Shown: piece after piece, positions 35,186-45,400 of the stretch
Numbering within the stretch: position 1 is the first letter of the stretch
Layout: every line of letters starts with the position of its first letter
From: Flavobacterium soli DSM 19725
Lineage (GTDB): Bacteria; Bacteroidota; Bacteroidia; Flavobacteriales; Flavobacteriaceae
Reading direction: 5' to 3'
Assembly (NCBI RefSeq): GCF_000422705.1
Contig: NZ_AUGO01000001.1
Span: 1-64,000, forward strand
Length of the DNA stretch: 64,000 nucleotides
Made by a program: the position numbers and the translations under genes
The notes under the pieces: generated by a model
Told to the model about the DNA's origin: nothing
Databases searched by the model: none
What the model saw: only the letters and a program-made list of their open reading frames with translations

Positions 35186-36337
35186 CTACTCCAAATTTAT
35201 CAAAAATAAATCGGAAGCAATTCCATCAGCCAAAAACTTTCCTTTCTTAGTCGTTTTCAACACATTATTTTCAATCGAAAGTAAATCGTCCGAAATAAAT
35301 TTTTGAGATTGTTTCAACAGATAATCCAAGTATTTTTCTCCAAATTCTTTTTCTATTCTTTCCAGCGAAATTCCCCAAATCGTTCGCAAACCAGTCATAA
35401 CATATTCGTTGTATCGGTCGGTTTGGGTAAGAATCTCTTTTTCAGATAGCAATTTATTTTCTTTCAAAGATTTTAAATAGATGATGTTATTAGCAATATT
35501 CCAACTTCTGGAAATCCCGTCATAACTATGAGCCGAAGGTCCGATTCCCAAATACTTTTTACCCAACCAATAAGCCGAATTGTTTTTTGAAAAATAATTT
35601 TCCTTCCCGAAATTCGAAAGTTCATAATGAATAAAGCCATTTTCCTGCAAAGTATCAACCAAAATCTGAAAATGCTCTTGAGCCACATCGTCTTTCGGTT
35701 CGGCTATTTTTCCAGTTTGAATTAGTTTTTTCAAGGCTGTTTTCGGTTCAACTGTCAAAGCATAACTTGAAATATGTGGGATATCAAAACTCAAGGCAAT
35801 TTCGATGTTTTTTTTCCATTTTTCATTACTCATGCCCGGCATTCCATAAATCAAATCAATAGAAATATTGTCGAAATATCGGGTTGCGATTTCCAATGAT
35901 TTTTTGGCTTCCGCCGAATTATGAGCCCTGTTCATCAGCTGCAAATCATCTTCAAAAAACGATTGGACTCCGATGCTTAATCGATTTATTGGAGAGTTTG
36001 CCAACTCGATGATTTTCTCTTCTGATAAATCATCTGGATTCGCTTCAAGCGTTATTTCTGGATGTTCTGCAACTTTGAAATTTTGACAAACCGAATCAAT
36101 CAAGAATTGAATTTCTTTAATGGCCAATACTGAAGGCGTTCCGCCTCCAAAATAAATGGTTTCAACTATATGATTGTCATTTTGAGCGGAGTCGAGAAGC
36201 TCATTTTTTCGCATCTGGATTTCTTTGGCCAAAGCCAAAACTATCTCCTCTTTCCGCTTCATTGAAGTCGAAAAATGGAAATCGCAATAGTGGCAAGCCT
36301 GTTTGCAAAAAGGGATATGGATGTAGATTCCTGACAT
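35186..36337 (-). CDS. hemW: Radical SAM heme chaperone HemW
   Basis: 383 residues. The radical SAM cluster motif is HIPFCKQACHYCDFHF (C11, C15, C18). It is followed by the HemN/HemW-type YFGGGTPSVL, NRLSIGVQSFFEDDLQLMNR, SIDLIYGMPG and the C-terminal HemN_C domain. The residue after CxxxCxxC is DF rather than the CxxxCxxCxC of true coproporphyrinogen dehydrogenase HemN. That pattern indicates HemW, which inserts heme into respiratory proteins. Next gene upstream is ruvC, same strand. Confidence 0.93.
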   Translation of the reverse strand: MSGIYIHIPFCKQACHYCDFHFSTSMKRKEEIVLALAKEIQMRKNELLDSAQNDNHIVETIYFGGGTPSVLAIKEIQFLIDSVCQNFKVAEHPEITLEANPDDLSEEKIIELANSPINRLSIGVQSFFEDDLQLMNRAHNSAEAKKSLEIATRYFDNISIDLIYGMPGMSNEKWKKNIEIALSFDIPHISSYALTVEPKTALKKLIQTGKIAEPKDDVAQEHFQILVDTLQENGFIHYELSNFGKENYFSKNNSAYWLGKKYLGIGPSAHSYDGISRSWNIANNIIYLKSLKENKLLSEKEILTQTDRYNEYVMTGLRTIWGISLERIEKEFGEKYLDYLLKQSQKFISDDLLSIENNVLKTTKKGKFLADGIASDLFLINLE

Positions 36338-36403
36338 TTCTTTAGTGGCCAGTATTCAGTGGTCAGTGGTCAGAACTGCATACTGAACACCGAAAACTGA
36401 AGA

Positions 36404-36958
36404 CTATTTTTTTACGCGTTCTTCATTTTGTTTCACAAAAGCATCCCAACCCGAATAACTTTTAGTTCCAACGACTTTTCCTGAATTGAAAAAATGACAA
36501 ACCGCAGCCGCCAAACCATCAGTACTATCTAGGTTTTTAGGTAATTCCTTTAAACCTAAAAGCTGCTGAAGCATTTTGGCGACCTGCTCTTTTGAAGCAT
36601 TTCCGTTTCCGGTAATCGCCATTTTTATTTTTTTGGGTTCATATTCAGTAATCGGAATCTGGCGTGAAAGGCCGGCTGCCATTGCAATACCTTGGGCTCT
36701 TCCCAATTTTAGCATCGACTGCACGTTTTTACCAAAAAAGGGGGCTTCAATTGCAATTTCATCTGGATGATGGGTGTCGATCAATTCGATTGTCCGTTCA
36801 AAAATGACTTTCAATTTCATATAATGATCGTCATATTTGTTCAAAATCAATTCATTCAATTGAATAAATTCCATCTTTTTGTTGATGACTTTTATCAATC
36901 CAAAACCCATTATTGCCGTTCCAGGATCAATTCCTAATATGATACGTTCGTTTGCCAA
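36404..36958 (-). CDS. ruvC: Holliday junction resolvase RuvC
   Basis: 184 residues. Catalytic acids are visible in GIDPGTAIMGFG (Asp10 region), AIEAPFFGKN (Glu), and the paired Asp of NLDSTDGLAAAVCHF. Known role: with RuvAB, cleaves four-way junctions in recombination and repair. The C-terminal extension (KSYSGWDAFVKQNEERVKK) is short and basic. It lies 66 bases upstream of hemW on the same strand and is divergent from the membrane protein at 36994. Confidence 0.95.
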   Translation of the reverse strand: MANERIILGIDPGTAIMGFGLIKVINKKMEFIQLNELILNKYDDHYMKLKVIFERTIELIDTHHPDEIAIEAPFFGKNVQSMLKLGRAQGIAMAAGLSRQIPITEYEPKKIKMAITGNGNASKEQVAKMLQQLLGLKELPKNLDSTDGLAAAVCHFFNSGKVVGTKSYSGWDAFVKQNEERVKK

Positions 36959-36993
36959 TTTTTTAGTTTAAAGTTTGAAGTTTAAAAGTTTAA

Positions 36994-37935
36994 ATGTTCC
37001 TTTGCCAAATGTTTTCAATTCCTCACAAAGCTAAGCAATTCCTCACGTTTCTGATCAAACTTTTGATTGTTGGCGGTGCTTTTTATTTTATTTATGACCA
37101 ACTGGCAAACAACGAACAATTGGATTGGAATAAATTCTTGGAATTGCTCGAACGTAAAAAATCTTTTTGGGGTATTTTATTTATACTTTCCTTCAGCTTT
37201 TTTAATCGTTTTTTTGAGATTTTGAAATGGCAGAATTTAGCTCAAGTGATTGAAAAAATCTCGCTTGGAAAAGCAACCGAACAGGTTTTAGCAGCTTTAA
37301 CTGCAGGACTTTTTACTCCAAACGGAATTGGCGAATATGCTGGAAAAGCACTTTATTTTCCCAAAAAAAATACGGGCGAAATAGTTTTCTTGAACTTAAT
37401 TTGCAACGGCATTCAAATGATTTTGAGTGTGCTTTTTGGAACAATTGGGTTATGGATTTTAGGTTTTGGAAAATGGGTTTTGGTGATTCTTGGAATTTTT
37501 TGCTTCTTGTTTCTTGCTTCTTTTCTCTTTAAAAAAATAAAGATTAAAGGCTATTCTTTAGATAAATTATTTAAGAAGATTAATGAAATTCCGAAAACCA
37601 TTCATCAAAAAAATATCTTTCTAGCGATTTGCAGATACTTGATTTTTTCGCATCAGTATTATTTTTTATTTCTGGCTTTTGATGTCGATTTGCCTTATTG
37701 GACTTTAATGGCAACCATTACTGCTGTTTATTTCTTGGCTTCGTCATTGCCTACTTTTCAGTTTTTAGACTTTGCCGTAAAAGGAAGTGTTGCGGTTTAT
37801 TTCTTCGGGAATTTAGGCGTTAACGAATGGATTGTAGTTTTTATCAGTACCTTGATGTGGTTTCTGAATGTGGTACTTCCGGTTTTTATTGGCAGTTTTT
37901 ATGTGTTTAAATTCAAGTCGAAATGGAAATCTTAA
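36994..37935 (+). CDS. LPG-synthase-type multispanning membrane protein (UPF0104)
   Basis: 313 residues with about seven or eight hydrophobic helices. Family features of the lysylphosphatidylglycerol synthase transmembrane region are visible: SFFNRFFEILKWQNL, AGLFTPNGIGEYAGKALYFPK, and a late PVFIGSFYVF. It lacks the soluble aminoacyl-transferase domain. The family includes flippase-like proteins. The stop overlaps the next gene by 13 bases, so it acts with the glycosyltransferase, perhaps moving or anchoring a lipid-linked product (inference). ATG at 37009 is an alternative start. Confidence 0.85.
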   Translation: MFLCQMFSIPHKAKQFLTFLIKLLIVGGAFYFIYDQLANNEQLDWNKFLELLERKKSFWGILFILSFSFFNRFFEILKWQNLAQVIEKISLGKATEQVLAALTAGLFTPNGIGEYAGKALYFPKKNTGEIVFLNLICNGIQMILSVLFGTIGLWILGFGKWVLVILGIFCFLFLASFLFKKIKIKGYSLDKLFKKINEIPKTIHQKNIFLAICRYLIFSHQYYFLFLAFDVDLPYWTLMATITAVYFLASSLPTFQFLDFAVKGSVAVYFFGNLGVNEWIVVFISTLMWFLNVVLPVFIGSFYVFKFKSKWKS

Positions 37936-39044
37936 GTGTTTTATTTTTTGCTATTCTACTCATTTATTCGATTTTCATCGTATGGATTTCCTATGGATTC
38001 AATAAAATCAACCTTTTTGAAAAACTCGATGTAAAGCCCATTACAAAATTTTCAGTTATTGTTCCCTTCAGAAATGAAGCCGAGAATCTTCCGGGATTAT
38101 TATATTCTTTTTCGCAATTGAATTATCCGAGAGAACACTTTGAAATAGTTTTTATAAATGACAATTCAGATGATGATTCGGTTGCTGTTCTTGAAAATTT
38201 CACCGCCTTGAGTTTTTCTTATCAGATTATAAACAACGAAAGAAAATCGAATTCTCCGAAGAAAGATGCTATTTCAACGGCAATACGTTTTGCCGAAAAC
38301 GATTGGATTATCACAACAGATGCGGATTGTTTTATTCATCCTGATTGGCTTTCAACGTTCGATAATTTTATTCAAAAAACCAATTGCGAGATGATTGCTG
38401 GAGCTGTTTCTTATGATGCTGAAGGTTCGTTTTTGCATCAATTTCAGCAGATGGATTTGATGAGTCTTCAAGGTGCTACGATTGGAACTTTTGGAATTGG
38501 AAAACCTTTTATGTGCAATGGTGCAAATTTCGGATATACCAAAAAAATGTTTGCAGATTTAGATGGTTTTGAAGGAAATAATGGTATTGCAAGTGGCGAT
38601 GATGTTTTTTTACTGCAAAAAGCAATTCGGCAGTTTCCTGAAAAAGTGCAGTATTTGAAAGCCTTTTCTGCGATTGTTTTTACAAAACCCTTGAACGATT
38701 GGAAATCTTTATTTTACCAAAGGGTTCGCTGGGCTTCAAAATCTTCTTCGTATGAAAATGGCTTTGGAAAAATGCTGGCATTGATTGTTTTTGCAGGAAA
38801 CCTAGCAATTGTGGTGTCTTTTTTCTTGACTCTTTTTTCTTTTTTCTCGTTTTGGAATTGGTATCTTTTGTTTGCCCTGAAAATATTTGTTGACTTTTTA
38901 TTGTTGTACCAGACGGGAAAATTCATTCAGCCGAGAATAGTTAGGCATTTTGTTTTTAGCAATTTGTTGTATCCTTTTTTTAGTAGTGCTGTCGCTTTTT
39001 ATTCTTTGTTTGGAAAATATGAATGGAAAGGGAGGAGATTTTAG
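37923..39044 (+). CDS. Family 2 glycosyltransferase, membrane-bound
   Basis: 373 residues. An N-terminal membrane helix precedes the GT-A domain with FSVIVPFRNEAENLPGLLYS, NDNSDDDS, TTDADCFIHPDWL (DxD), GANFGYTKKMF and the acceptor-site QRVRW. Two or three C-terminal membrane helices follow (IVVSFFLTLFSFFSFWNWYL and others). It transfers a sugar from a nucleotide donor at the cytoplasmic face of the inner membrane; the acceptor is unknown. It overlaps the upstream membrane protein, forming a two-gene operon. Confidence 0.92.
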   Translation: MEILSVLFFAILLIYSIFIVWISYGFNKINLFEKLDVKPITKFSVIVPFRNEAENLPGLLYSFSQLNYPREHFEIVFINDNSDDDSVAVLENFTALSFSYQIINNERKSNSPKKDAISTAIRFAENDWIITTDADCFIHPDWLSTFDNFIQKTNCEMIAGAVSYDAEGSFLHQFQQMDLMSLQGATIGTFGIGKPFMCNGANFGYTKKMFADLDGFEGNNGIASGDDVFLLQKAIRQFPEKVQYLKAFSAIVFTKPLNDWKSLFYQRVRWASKSSSYENGFGKMLALIVFAGNLAIVVSFFLTLFSFFSFWNWYLLFALKIFVDFLLLYQTGKFIQPRIVRHFVFSNLLYPFFSSAVAFYSLFGKYEWKGRRF

Positions 39045-39102
39045 ATTGCAGATTTTAGATTTTAGATTTGAATCTGTTTGAGGAGTTTCTTTGAAGCACT
39101 AC

Positions 39103-39245
39103 TACCCTAGCCCTGATTGCAATGGAAAGCCCGGAATTTGAAAAGTTTATTTTTCCTGACAGAAAAGAGCGACTAGCGGTCCCGAAGCTTCGGGACCTTT
39201 TATGGCTTTGGAAAAATTACTTTTTCAAATGAGGACTTGAAATGG
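39103..39245. repeat. Family A repeat, copy 2: long imperfect hairpin around a perfect 20-bp palindrome
   Basis: Starts TAGCCCTGATTGCAATGGAAAG. TTTGAAAAGTTTATTTTTCC (near 39137) pairs imperfectly with GGAAAAATTACTTTTTCAAA (near 39208) around the perfect palindrome GGTCCCGAAGCTTCGGGACC (39178-39197). It fills the space between two convergent genes. Confidence 0.7.
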
Positions 39246-39270
39246 AAAGCAGGATTAGCTCCTCAAAAAA

Positions 39271-39750
39271 CTACTCGACTTCGAGAATAACTGGCAAGAT
39301 AAATTGCGTTTTTACTGGAATTCCTCTTTTTAGAGCTGGATTTATTTTGGGGAAATCGACCAATCTCGCATGAAGGATACTATCAATTTTTACCTTGTCG
39401 TAGGTTAAGGAATCGGTTGGAAATTGTGGCTCGAATTTGAGCGTGGCATCTGGAAAAACGGTTACTTTTACTTCTATCGTATCCAATTCCGGGTATAAAA
39501 TCGAGAGTGTATCGATACTCAATTTCTCTTGAATTTTAGCCGTCAAAAAATCGAAAAAACATTGTTGACGTTGGGTTTTATCCTGAATTTGTTCGCATTC
39601 ATTGATGGATGGCAATTCATCGACTTCATTCCAATTGATGGCCTTCAATTCCTTTTGCAACAGCTCTTCTTTTGACGGCACTTGCTTGTCGAAATATTGG
39701 CAGGAATTGATGAAAATCAAGATTGGAAGTAAAAAAAATGTTTTTCTCAT
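39271..39750 (-). CDS. Lipoprotein with TonB-C-like end
   Basis: 159 residues. The lipoprotein signal MRKTFFLLPILIFINSC gives Cys17. A short Cys-containing segment (CEQIQDKTQRQQCFFDF) follows. The last 70 residues follow the pattern seen in TonB-C-like partners (DTIEVKVTVFPDATLKF, LVDFPKINPALKRGIPVKTQ and FILPVI). Function unknown. It is convergent with the glycosyltransferase and divergent from the DUF456 gene. Confidence 0.75.
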   Translation of the reverse strand: MRKTFFLLPILIFINSCQYFDKQVPSKEELLQKELKAINWNEVDELPSINECEQIQDKTQRQQCFFDFLTAKIQEKLSIDTLSILYPELDTIEVKVTVFPDATLKFEPQFPTDSLTYDKVKIDSILHARLVDFPKINPALKRGIPVKTQFILPVILEVE

Positions 39751-39832
39751 CGCTACTTTACGTGAACAAATAGTTTATTTTAGTGGTTTAAAGATACTAT
39801 TATAATTTTTCAAATGTACTAAAATTTAAATT

Positions 39833-40333
39833 ATGGACACTTTACTGTTGGTTTTAGGCTTTGTTTGTATGATTATTGGCATTTTAGGAAGCTTTCTGCC
39901 CGTTTTGCCTGGGCCACCAATAAGTTGGGTTGGTTTACTGCTTTTGTATTTTACTGAAGCCGTAGAAATGAATTATTGGGTTTTGGGTATCACGCTTTTT
40001 GTTGCTGTTTTCGTGGCGATTTTGGATTATGTGATTCCGGCAAAGGGCACGAAACGTTTTGGCGGAAGCAGTTATGGTGTTTGGGGAACGAATATTGGCT
40101 TGATTGTGGGGATTTTGGCACCAATTCCGTTTGGGTTTATTATTGGTCCGTTTGTTGGAGCTTTTGTAGGCGAACTGATTTATAATTCTAAAGATCATAA
40201 ACGTGCTTTGAAAGCGGCAACTGGTTCTTTTATTGGCTTTTTGGCTTCTACTTTTATGAAGTTTGTGGTGTGTATGATTTACTTTGGATTGTTTGTTTCG
40301 ATTGTTTGGAACCACAAATCAGTGCTGTTTTAG
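39833..40333 (+). CDS. DUF456 membrane protein
   Basis: 166 residues with Gly-rich membrane helices throughout. DUF456 signatures: MIIGILGSFLPVLPGPPISWVG, DYVIPAKGTKRFGGSSYG, GPFVGAFVGELI and a helix ending GSFIGFLAST. Integral inner membrane protein of unknown function. It ends 8 bases from the convergent TPR/LuxR gene, with no obvious terminator between them. Confidence 0.9.
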   Translation: MDTLLLVLGFVCMIIGILGSFLPVLPGPPISWVGLLLLYFTEAVEMNYWVLGITLFVAVFVAILDYVIPAKGTKRFGGSSYGVWGTNIGLIVGILAPIPFGFIIGPFVGAFVGELIYNSKDHKRALKAATGSFIGFLASTFMKFVVCMIYFGLFVSIVWNHKSVLF

Positions 40334-40340
40334 AACTGTT

Positions 40341-42113
40341 TTATAAATTAATCAGAAATGCAATAAGGTTTTCTTCTGTTTCAATGTCCAGTTTTTTTCT
40401 CAATCTGAATCGTGCCATATTGATACTTTTTATGGATTGATGTGTGATGGCTGAGATTTCTTTTGTGGACATATTCAATCGTAGAAATGCACATATTTTT
40501 ATTTCATTTGGGGTAAGATCCGGGTACATCTTATTGAGATTTTCGTAGAAAGCAGAGTGTACTTCCTTGAATCGGATTTCGAATTCGTCCCAAATCTTAT
40601 TGGAGGAATTTTGTTTCAACTCATTGATAATTTGCTGAACGACACTTTGATTTTCTTTGTTTAACTCCGGCTTCAAATCCATTAATTTTTTTCCGATGGA
40701 AATGATAAACTCATTCTTTTCGAGCACATAAATCATTTTTGAAGCGAGTTCCTTCTTTTTATATTCGATATCTTGATCAAGGGTTGCTTTTTCTAATTCG
40801 AGTTTTTCCTTCGTTAGCATGACCTTTGCTGTTTTTACTTTTTGATTTCGATACATCAAAATCATAATTATAATTCCTAAAACAGTAAAGATTGAAATCC
40901 CTAAATAAATCAGCTTTGTTCTTTTATTTTCGGCTTGTTCTTTAACTTCCTCAATTGCTTTTGCTCTTAAAATATCATCAAATTGATATTGCATTTTGAG
41001 CTGTATGATTTTCTTCAAATCATATTCCTCATTATATTCTTCACTGTATTTTATGTATATTTTATTATAATGAAGAGCCGAATCTATTCGGTTTTTTTTG
41101 TCAAAAATCTTGCTTAAAATTTTTGCATTTTCGTAGATGTTTTTCTTATAAGAATTTGAATAAGAAAACTTTAATGATTTATGAGCGAAATCAATAGCCT
41201 TGTCCATTTCATTTTTATTGTAGGCTAATTCTGCTGCTGTATAATAGACTTTTGCCTTGTAGAATGAAATTGGCCCACGATATTTACTGTTCTTATTTTC
41301 ATTTTCATTGATCACTTTTATCGCAGCGTTTATATATTCCTGAACTTTGTCATATTTTTTTTCTGCCAGATAAATTTCAGCAAGAGAATGATAGGTAGAA
41401 ACAATATCCTCCCAATTTCCGTTAGACGAAAAGCTTTCAATCACCTGAAGATACCCCTTGATAGCCTGATCGTTTTCTCCAAGTTTACTATAAATATTCG
41501 AAATATTTGATAAGGCCAGAGCCGCATTATACTCATCATCTTGCTCTGAAAATTTCTTGTATGCGGTATTAAAATATTCTTTTGCATCTTTATAATCTTC
41601 GATGTCAAAATAGAGGTTTCCGAGATTATTGTACAAATGTGGGATAACCTCAACAAGGTCGTTACTTTTTGCAATATCCAGACATTCATAATAAAGTGTG
41701 AGTGCCTTGGTATAATTATTTTGCACCAACTCGATATTTGCAATAATCATTTTTGTCTTGCAGAAATCGAGAATATTTTCTTCCTTTTTTAAATATTTGG
41801 TATAAATGAGGTAATATTGCTTGGCCTCATTAAATTGATTCTTTTCGATATAATAATCGCCTAAAATTGCTGCATTTTCAGCTGCTATTTCTTGATTATT
41901 GCTTTCTACTGAAGTTTCATATCCTTTTTTCGCATAATAAATCGCCGAATCAATTTGAGTGGATTTGTATGCTTTTGCCAGATTCAAAAATAAAATTTCT
42001 TTTGCAGTAGCTGATTTTGGAACCTGATTTACAATTTTCAAAATACTATCCTTCTTACTCTCTTGAGAGAAAGCAAAAGTTTGCAAAAAAAACAATACAA
42101 TTATTAATCGCAT
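40341..42113 (-). CDS. TPR-containing membrane regulator with LuxR-type HTH
   Basis: 590 residues. A signal peptide or first helix (MRLIIVLFFLQTFAFS) is followed by about eight TPR units in the exported part (about 30-365, e.g. ALTLYYECLDIAKSNDLVE, DAKEYFNTAYKKFSEQDDEY). A transmembrane helix lies at about 394-414 (LIYLGISIFTVLGIIIMILMY), then a coiled coil and a C-terminal LuxR/GerE-type HTH (LTPNEIKICAFLRLNMSTKE, SIKSINMARFRLRKKL). This is the Bacteroidota TPR-TM-HTH architecture: outside sensing, inside DNA binding. It is divergent from the T9SS protein at 42477, a plausible target. Confidence 0.9.
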   Translation of the reverse strand: MRLIIVLFFLQTFAFSQESKKDSILKIVNQVPKSATAKEILFLNLAKAYKSTQIDSAIYYAKKGYETSVESNNQEIAAENAAILGDYYIEKNQFNEAKQYYLIYTKYLKKEENILDFCKTKMIIANIELVQNNYTKALTLYYECLDIAKSNDLVEVIPHLYNNLGNLYFDIEDYKDAKEYFNTAYKKFSEQDDEYNAALALSNISNIYSKLGENDQAIKGYLQVIESFSSNGNWEDIVSTYHSLAEIYLAEKKYDKVQEYINAAIKVINENENKNSKYRGPISFYKAKVYYTAAELAYNKNEMDKAIDFAHKSLKFSYSNSYKKNIYENAKILSKIFDKKNRIDSALHYNKIYIKYSEEYNEEYDLKKIIQLKMQYQFDDILRAKAIEEVKEQAENKRTKLIYLGISIFTVLGIIIMILMYRNQKVKTAKVMLTKEKLELEKATLDQDIEYKKKELASKMIYVLEKNEFIISIGKKLMDLKPELNKENQSVVQQIINELKQNSSNKIWDEFEIRFKEVHSAFYENLNKMYPDLTPNEIKICAFLRLNMSTKEISAITHQSIKSINMARFRLRKKLDIETEENLIAFLINL

Positions 42114-42151
42114 AGAATAGTGTTTTCAGATATTGTAGGGTTAAATCGTAT

Positions 42152-42159
42152 CAAAAGTA
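42152..42159 (-). promoter_or_regulatory. Candidate -7 box for the TPR/LuxR regulator
   Basis: TACTTTTG on the minus strand fits TAnnTTTG, 38 bases before the ATG at 42113. Confidence 0.45.
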
Positions 42160-42476
42160 AAATATAATCGAAAACAAATCATTTTTTTAGGATTAAAATT
42201 AAATAATTGTAGTTTTTGTTTTGCAAATATATTTTTTCAAAACCATTTTTCTTACTGATTTATACTTATAAAATGCATCAGAAAAAACAACTCAAACTAT
42301 TGAAAAACAATTAATTAAACTATTTTGTAGTAGTAATGTTTCCGTTTCTTTTCTTGATGTAGATTTATTGTGACTTCTAAATAAAGTAAACAAGCAACAC
42401 GACTTCCTATTTTTGGCTGCGGAAATTCTATTTGTTTCCAAAATTTAAAAAAACAAACCTAAATTAAACCGGAATT
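42160..42476. other. Long AT-rich intergenic region between divergent genes
   Basis: Over 300 bases with no coding frame. It contains A/T tracts and a near-match promoter box (CTATTTTG at about 42319) for the plus-strand gene. A leader of more than 100 bases may precede the ATG at 42477. No clear repeats seen. Confidence 0.4.
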
Positions 42477-45400
42477 ATGAAATCAAAAAACTACTTTTTC
42501 ATTTTTATGATTTACCTCACGATTGTTTGCAGCAGTTCAAATCTGTATGCTGTAACTTTTGGTAAAACCTTCAATGAAAACAACTTTACTTGTGATGATG
42601 TTTCACAAATTATTGTCCCTATAGTATCGGTTAATAGCGCTACCGTGACTTGGACTTCTGGCACTACTGGAAATACTTGGGATATTGCTGTTGGACTTTC
42701 TGTAACAACTGATCCTTCAACACTTGAATATATCAATTCAAGCACTACAACAAAGGAAATAATCGACTTGCTACCTGGAACACAATACAAAGTTTGGGTT
42801 CGGTCGGTTTGTGAAGTTGGCGGAAATGGAGAATGGATTGGGCCAATTCTTTTCACTACAGATTGCTTGCCGATAGCTAATTTCAATGAGAATTTCGATA
42901 CTACGGTTATACCTAATTTACCTGTCTGTTGGAATAAAATACTTAGAGGAGAAAATCTTTCTATTGGTGCGAAAATCCAAACCGTTTCGTATAATTCGTT
43001 TTCTGCTCCAAATGTCATAGAAATTACCAATTGGGGCTCTACTGGTGAATATGATATCATTTTGGTTAGTCCAAATTTATCCAATCTGACTGCAGGAACA
43101 CATCGTTTGCGTTTCACATCCAAAGGAATCGCAACATTGCAAGTTGGAACTCTTTCTACCAATACAGCACAGGGTGTTTTTAGTGTGTTTCAAGATGTAA
43201 CCTCAACTTTGGGTGTAACAGAGTTTGTTATAGATTTTGATACGTATGCAGGCTCTGATACACATATCGCTATTCGCTTGAACGAAACTGTTGCAGATAA
43301 TTTTATTTTTTTGGATAATTTTATTTGGGAACCAATTCCTCCATGTACAGATGTTGCTAACATTAGCGTTACTTCAACCACACCAAATACTGCCAATATT
43401 GAGTGGATTCCAGGTACAGGTGAAAGCTCTTGGGATATTGCAATTGGTGCATCGACCGATACAGATCCTTCCTTACTACCTTATGAAAACACATCCGAAA
43501 CGAGCAACTTTACCGCCACTGATTTAGAAATTTCGACATCCTACAAAGTTTGGGTACGTTCGGTTTGCGAAGGAGGGATTAATGGATTATGGATTGGACC
43601 TGTAAACTTCACAACCGACTGTAATGCTGTAGCTACTTTTAATCAAAATTTTGATAATGTAACCGTGCCAAATTTACCTTCTTGCTGGACCAAAATAGTG
43701 AGAGGCGATGGTATAACTGCTGGTGCAAAAGTAGAAACTTCTTCTTCCATCATCATTTCAGGAGAAAATTCGGTAAACCTCTTTAGAAGTGCTTCGACGG
43801 GAGACTTTGACATTATTTTAGTTTCATCAAACTTATCTTCTTTGGGAACAGGAAATTATAGACTAAGATTCTTTGCTAAATTTGCCAGCAATGTAGAAGT
43901 GGGTACATTAAATAGCAATACAAATGTTGCCACTTTTAATCTCATTGAAACCGTAACTACTATAAATGGTTTAGCAGAATACATAGTTGATTTTTCTGAT
44001 TATGAAGGTACGGATCACTATATCGGTTTCAGAATTCCTACTATTTCTCCTTTGTATGAAACAATTAGTCTTGATAATATTATTTGGGAACCAATACCTG
44101 AATGCTCTGAAGTTACAGCAGTAAATGTTCCTCTAGTAACTCATGACACTGCAATTATAGATTGGACTTCTTCGGAATCTTCTTGGGAGATTGCTTATGG
44201 TGCAACTACAGTAAATGATCCTTCAACCTTAACTCCAATAGAAGCTTCAGAGTCGCCATTTGAATTGACAGAATTGTATGCGGCAACAACCTATAAAGTT
44301 TGGGTTCGATCTGTTTGCGACAACAGTAATGGAGCTTGGGTAGGCCCTGTGCTATTCACAACAGAATGTATGCCTGTTGGAACATTTATTCAAAATTTTG
44401 ATACAACAACCACTCCAATATTACCTATTTGCTGGTCTAAAATACTAAGAGGCAATGGTTTGTCTCAATTTGCTTATATTGAAACCAGTTCCAGCAACAA
44501 CTCGCTCTTTCCAAATTTCACAGCACCAAATCACATTCAAATGAATGCCCAAGGATCGGAACCATCGGCAGACATTATACTTGTTTCCTCGAAAGTTAGC
44601 ACACTTTCATTAGGAAATCATCGATTAAAATTTGACAGTTTCTATCCTGGTTCACTTCAAATTGGCACACTAGATGGAAATACCAATGCTGCTACATTTA
44701 CACCTTTGCAAACAGTGGAGTCAGGTGGTTTCACAGGATCATCACTTGTAATTAATTTCTCTTCCTACACAGGATCTGACACCTATATCGGAATCCGTCT
44801 TGTCCCTGACCAGAACATTCTCCCTTCTGTAAATTTAGACAATATCGTATGGGAACCAATTCCAAGCTGTCCAGATGTTACCGCGATAACGGTTCCAAAT
44901 GTTAGCCAAAATGGAGCAACTATTTCATGGATAGCTGGAGGTGATGAAGATGCGTGGCAAGTTGCTGTTGGCGAAGATGATGTCACCGATCCAAATACAC
45001 TTACTGCCGAAACATCTTTAGAGACGACTTTAATTGTTGATGAATTAACGGCTTCAACTAGCTATAAAGTTTGGGTGCGTTCGGTTTGTACAGACGAAAA
45101 CGGAGGCTGGATCGGACCAATTCTGTTCGTAACTCCATGTATCGCTTCTGATGTACCTTATTCAGAAGATTTTCAATCGGTATCCGTTCCAGAGTTGCCA
45201 CTTTGCACTTCGTCACAAGTAACCTATGTGGGAAGTAATAGCTGGGTGACACATAATGGAGCTTCAAGTTGGGGATTCCCAACAAAAGCTTTACGCTATT
45301 ATGATTCGATGGATACTGCAAATGCTTGGTTTTTCACGAGGGCCATTAATTTAGTAGAAGGACAAAACTATACGATAACCTACAAAAAAGGAACCAATTC

